NCBI RefSeq assembly: GCF_013407955.1 | Contig: NZ_JACCBU010000001.1 | Location: 5,766,001-5,830,000 of the forward strand | From: Microlunatus parietis | GTDB lineage: Bacteria > Actinomycetota > Actinomycetes > Propionibacteriales > Propionibacteriaceae | Direction of reading: 5' to 3' | DNA length: 64,000 bases | Shown here: positions 62,482-64,000 of the stretch, in pieces | Position numbering within the stretch: the stretch's first letter is position 1 | Layout of the letters: every line of letters begins with the position of its first letter | Program-made: the position numbers and the translations under genes | The notes under the pieces: model-generated | What the model saw: only the letters and a program-made list of their open reading frames with translations | The model's database searches: none | Told to the model about the DNA's origin: nothing

Positions 62482-64000
62482 TCAGCCGATCAGCTCCGCC
62501 GGCAACGGCTCGGTGTGCACGATCCGCAACGAGGTGACGGCGCGGGTCAGGCAGACGTAGAGGCGGCGCAGGCCGGTGGGCCGGTCCGGCTCGGCCTCGA
62601 CGACCGCGGCCGGCTCCAGCAGCACCACGTGGTCGAACTCGAGACCCTTGGCGAGTGAGGCCGGCACCAGATCCAGCCGACGGTCGAAGACGCCGTCCGC
62701 CGCCGCGTCCTGGTCCTGCCCGAGCACACCGTGGGACAGCCCTCGATCCTCCAGAGTCCCTTGTACGGAAGGGACGGCGGCATCGGTGACGATCAGGCCG
62801 ACACTGCCCTCCAGGGTCAGCGCCGCCTCGACGGCCCGGACGAGATCGTCGGCGGGGGTGCTGCTGGGCGTGATGGTCAGGTCGCCGCGGGACCGCCGGA
62901 TCGAGTACGGAGCGGAGAGGGTCGGCGCGATCGACGGCAGCAGCCGGGCCGCGAAGTCGATCACCGCCGCCGGCACCCGGAAGCCGGTGACGAGTTCCTT
63001 CAGCTCGGCCGTCGGCTGGCCGAGGTGGTCCAGCGCCTCGGCCCAGGAGCGGGCGGCCCAGGGCGTGGTGGCCTGGGCAAGATCACCGAGGACGGTGACC
63101 GAACCGGTGCTGGCCCGTCGGCCGATCGCCCGCAGCTGCATCGCGGACAGGTCCTGCGCCTCGTCGATGATCAGATGGCCGAGGCTCGGGGTCCGGGACA
63201 GCGCGTCCATGGCCTCGTCGATCAAGATCAGGTCCGCCGGCGTCCAGCGCGCGGACTTCACCGAACGCGGGGGCTTGGCCGGCCGGAGCGCCGCCTGCTC
63301 CTGGTCGGTCAGCAGGCCATCGGCGTGCTCGGCCAGGAACTCGGCGTCGGTCAGCAGCCGCAAGATCAACTTCGCCGGGTCGACGGCCGGCCAGAGCGCC
63401 TCCGCATACGTCTTCACGCCGCGGCTCCGGGCCACCGCGTTCTGCACCCGGTCGTCGGGGGAGTCGCCGGACGCCTCCATCCGCAGCAGCACCTGGTGCG
63501 CCAGCCGCTGCGGCACCATCTCCCGGCCGGCCGCGTAGCGGACGCCCCGGGCCCGGATCGACTGCACCAGCTCGTCGGCCAGGTAGGCCGGCACCCGGAA
63601 CTGCCGCGAACCGCGCTGCACCAGCAGCGTTTCGGTGGCCGGCCGGAGGTGGCTCCAGATCGCCCTCTTGATCACCTCGGCCAGCCGGGCGTCGCCCTTG
63701 ATCACCGCCGACTCGACGGATTCCTCGCCGGTCGCGGTCAACCCGGTGGCCCGGGACACCAACGAGGCAACGGTTTCCTGGGTCGCGACGACCTCGCCGA
63801 GCGCCGGCAGCACGTCGCCGATGTAGGTGAGGAAGCTGTCGTTCGGCCCGATCACCATCAGGCCGGACCGGCCGAGTTGATCACGGTGCGTGTAGAGCAG
63901 GAACGCGGCCCGGTGCAGCCCGACCGCGGTCTTGCCGGTGCCCGGCGCGCCCTGGATGCAGACGGACCGTTCCAGGTCGGACCGGACGATCACGTCCTGG
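62482..64000 (-). CDS. HelR/HelD-like RNA polymerase-associated helicase, 5' end beyond the window
   Basis: The visible 506 residues belong to a UvrD-type superfamily 1 ATPase. Walker A is GAPGTGKTA, Walker B is LIIDEAQDLSAMQL, motif III QATTPWA and the C-terminal LYVCLTRAV motif is present. A long insert separates the two halves of the motor, as in actinobacterial HelD/HelR. These remove stalled RNA polymerase from DNA, and HelR confers rifampicin tolerance. The N-terminal RNAP-binding arm lies past 64000. Confidence 0.75.
   Translation of the reverse strand, partial: QDVIVRSDLERSVCIQGAPGTGKTAVGLHRAAFLLYTHRDQLGRSGLMVIGPNDSFLTYIGDVLPALGEVVATQETVASLVSRATGLTATGEESVESAVIKGDARLAEVIKRAIWSHLRPATETLLVQRGSRQFRVPAYLADELVQSIRARGVRYAAGREMVPQRLAHQVLLRMEASGDSPDDRVQNAVARSRGVKTYAEALWPAVDPAKLILRLLTDAEFLAEHADGLLTDQEQAALRPAKPPRSVKSARWTPADLILIDEAMDALSRTPSLGHLIIDEAQDLSAMQLRAIGRRASTGSVTVLGDLAQATTPWAARSWAEALDHLGQPTAELKELVTGFRVPAAVIDFAARLLPSIAPTLSAPYSIRRSRGDLTITPSSTPADDLVRAVEAALTLEGSVGLIVTDAAVPSVQGTLEDRGLSHGVLGQDQDAAADGVFDRRLDLVPASLAKGLEFDHVVLLEPAAVVEAEPDRPTGLRRLYVCLTRAVTSLRIVHTEPLPAELIG

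Overview
The window looks like chromosomal DNA from a high-GC actinobacterium. GTG and TTG starts and 1-4 bp stop/start overlaps are common. The rimP-nusA-ylxR-infB-rbfA-truB-ribF block with a divergent DUF4439 lipoprotein gene, the DUF222/HNH gene and a HelR-type helicase are all typical of Actinomycetota. A Propionibacteriales relative (Microlunatus-like) is my guess, made without any search. A striking compositional feature runs through the window: the palindrome TGATCA and relatives such as TTGATC, GATCATG and GATCTTG are far commoner than base composition predicts.

Region 1 (1-11 kb) is a patchwork of small accessory genes: a ferritin-like diiron protein, a frameshifted RibD_C/DHFR-family gene with a divergent TetR gene and a clear operator, a methyltransferase remnant, a serine beta-lactamase-like hydrolase and a NUDIX hydrolase. 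It also holds a DUF222/HNH nuclease gene split by a complete antisense group II intron. The intron boundaries can be read to the base, because removing 6313-8530 restores the host frame and motif. A methyltransferase and a phosphotransferase follow.

Region 2 (10.8-29 kb) looks like a pectin and sugar-acid utilisation region. It has an IclR regulator divergent from an RraA-like protein, an enolase-superfamily dehydratase, a UxuA-like protein and a uronate-dehydrogenase-like SDR. After an insert of unrelated genes (DoxX-like, an IdeR-controlled siderophore-binding lipoprotein, a ribbon-helix-helix/VOC pair, a RIO kinase) come a secreted multidomain pectate lyase behind a LacI-type operator and a family-5 (oligopeptide-type) ABC importer with fused ATPases. 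The inferred flow is secreted lyase to oligogalacturonide importer to cytoplasmic sugar-acid enzymes.

Region 3 (29-45 kb) contains an ArsR/SRPBCC/VOC operon, proS, a TSUP permease, an esterase-ECF sigma operon and then the conserved translation block. A P-loop kinase is inserted between nusA and ylxR, and a voltage-gated-type ion channel sits between truB and ribF. A 0.77-kb gene-free stretch with two large imperfect palindromes follows.

Region 4 (45-64 kb) holds a VanY-type peptidase with a two-component system and a four-gene overlapping operon (PfkB kinase, sulfatase, DsbA-like, CcdA). It also has several kinase/acetyltransferase/esterase/SDR genes with two TetR genes whose operators are visible, and a PucR regulator. 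A decayed polymorphic-toxin module follows: a helical small protein, a nuclease toxin with its core deleted and shifted, and an intact YezG-like immunity gene. The window ends with a Tat-exported glycoamylase-like (GH144-type) protein and the truncated HelR-type helicase. I saw no rRNA, tRNA or CRISPR array.
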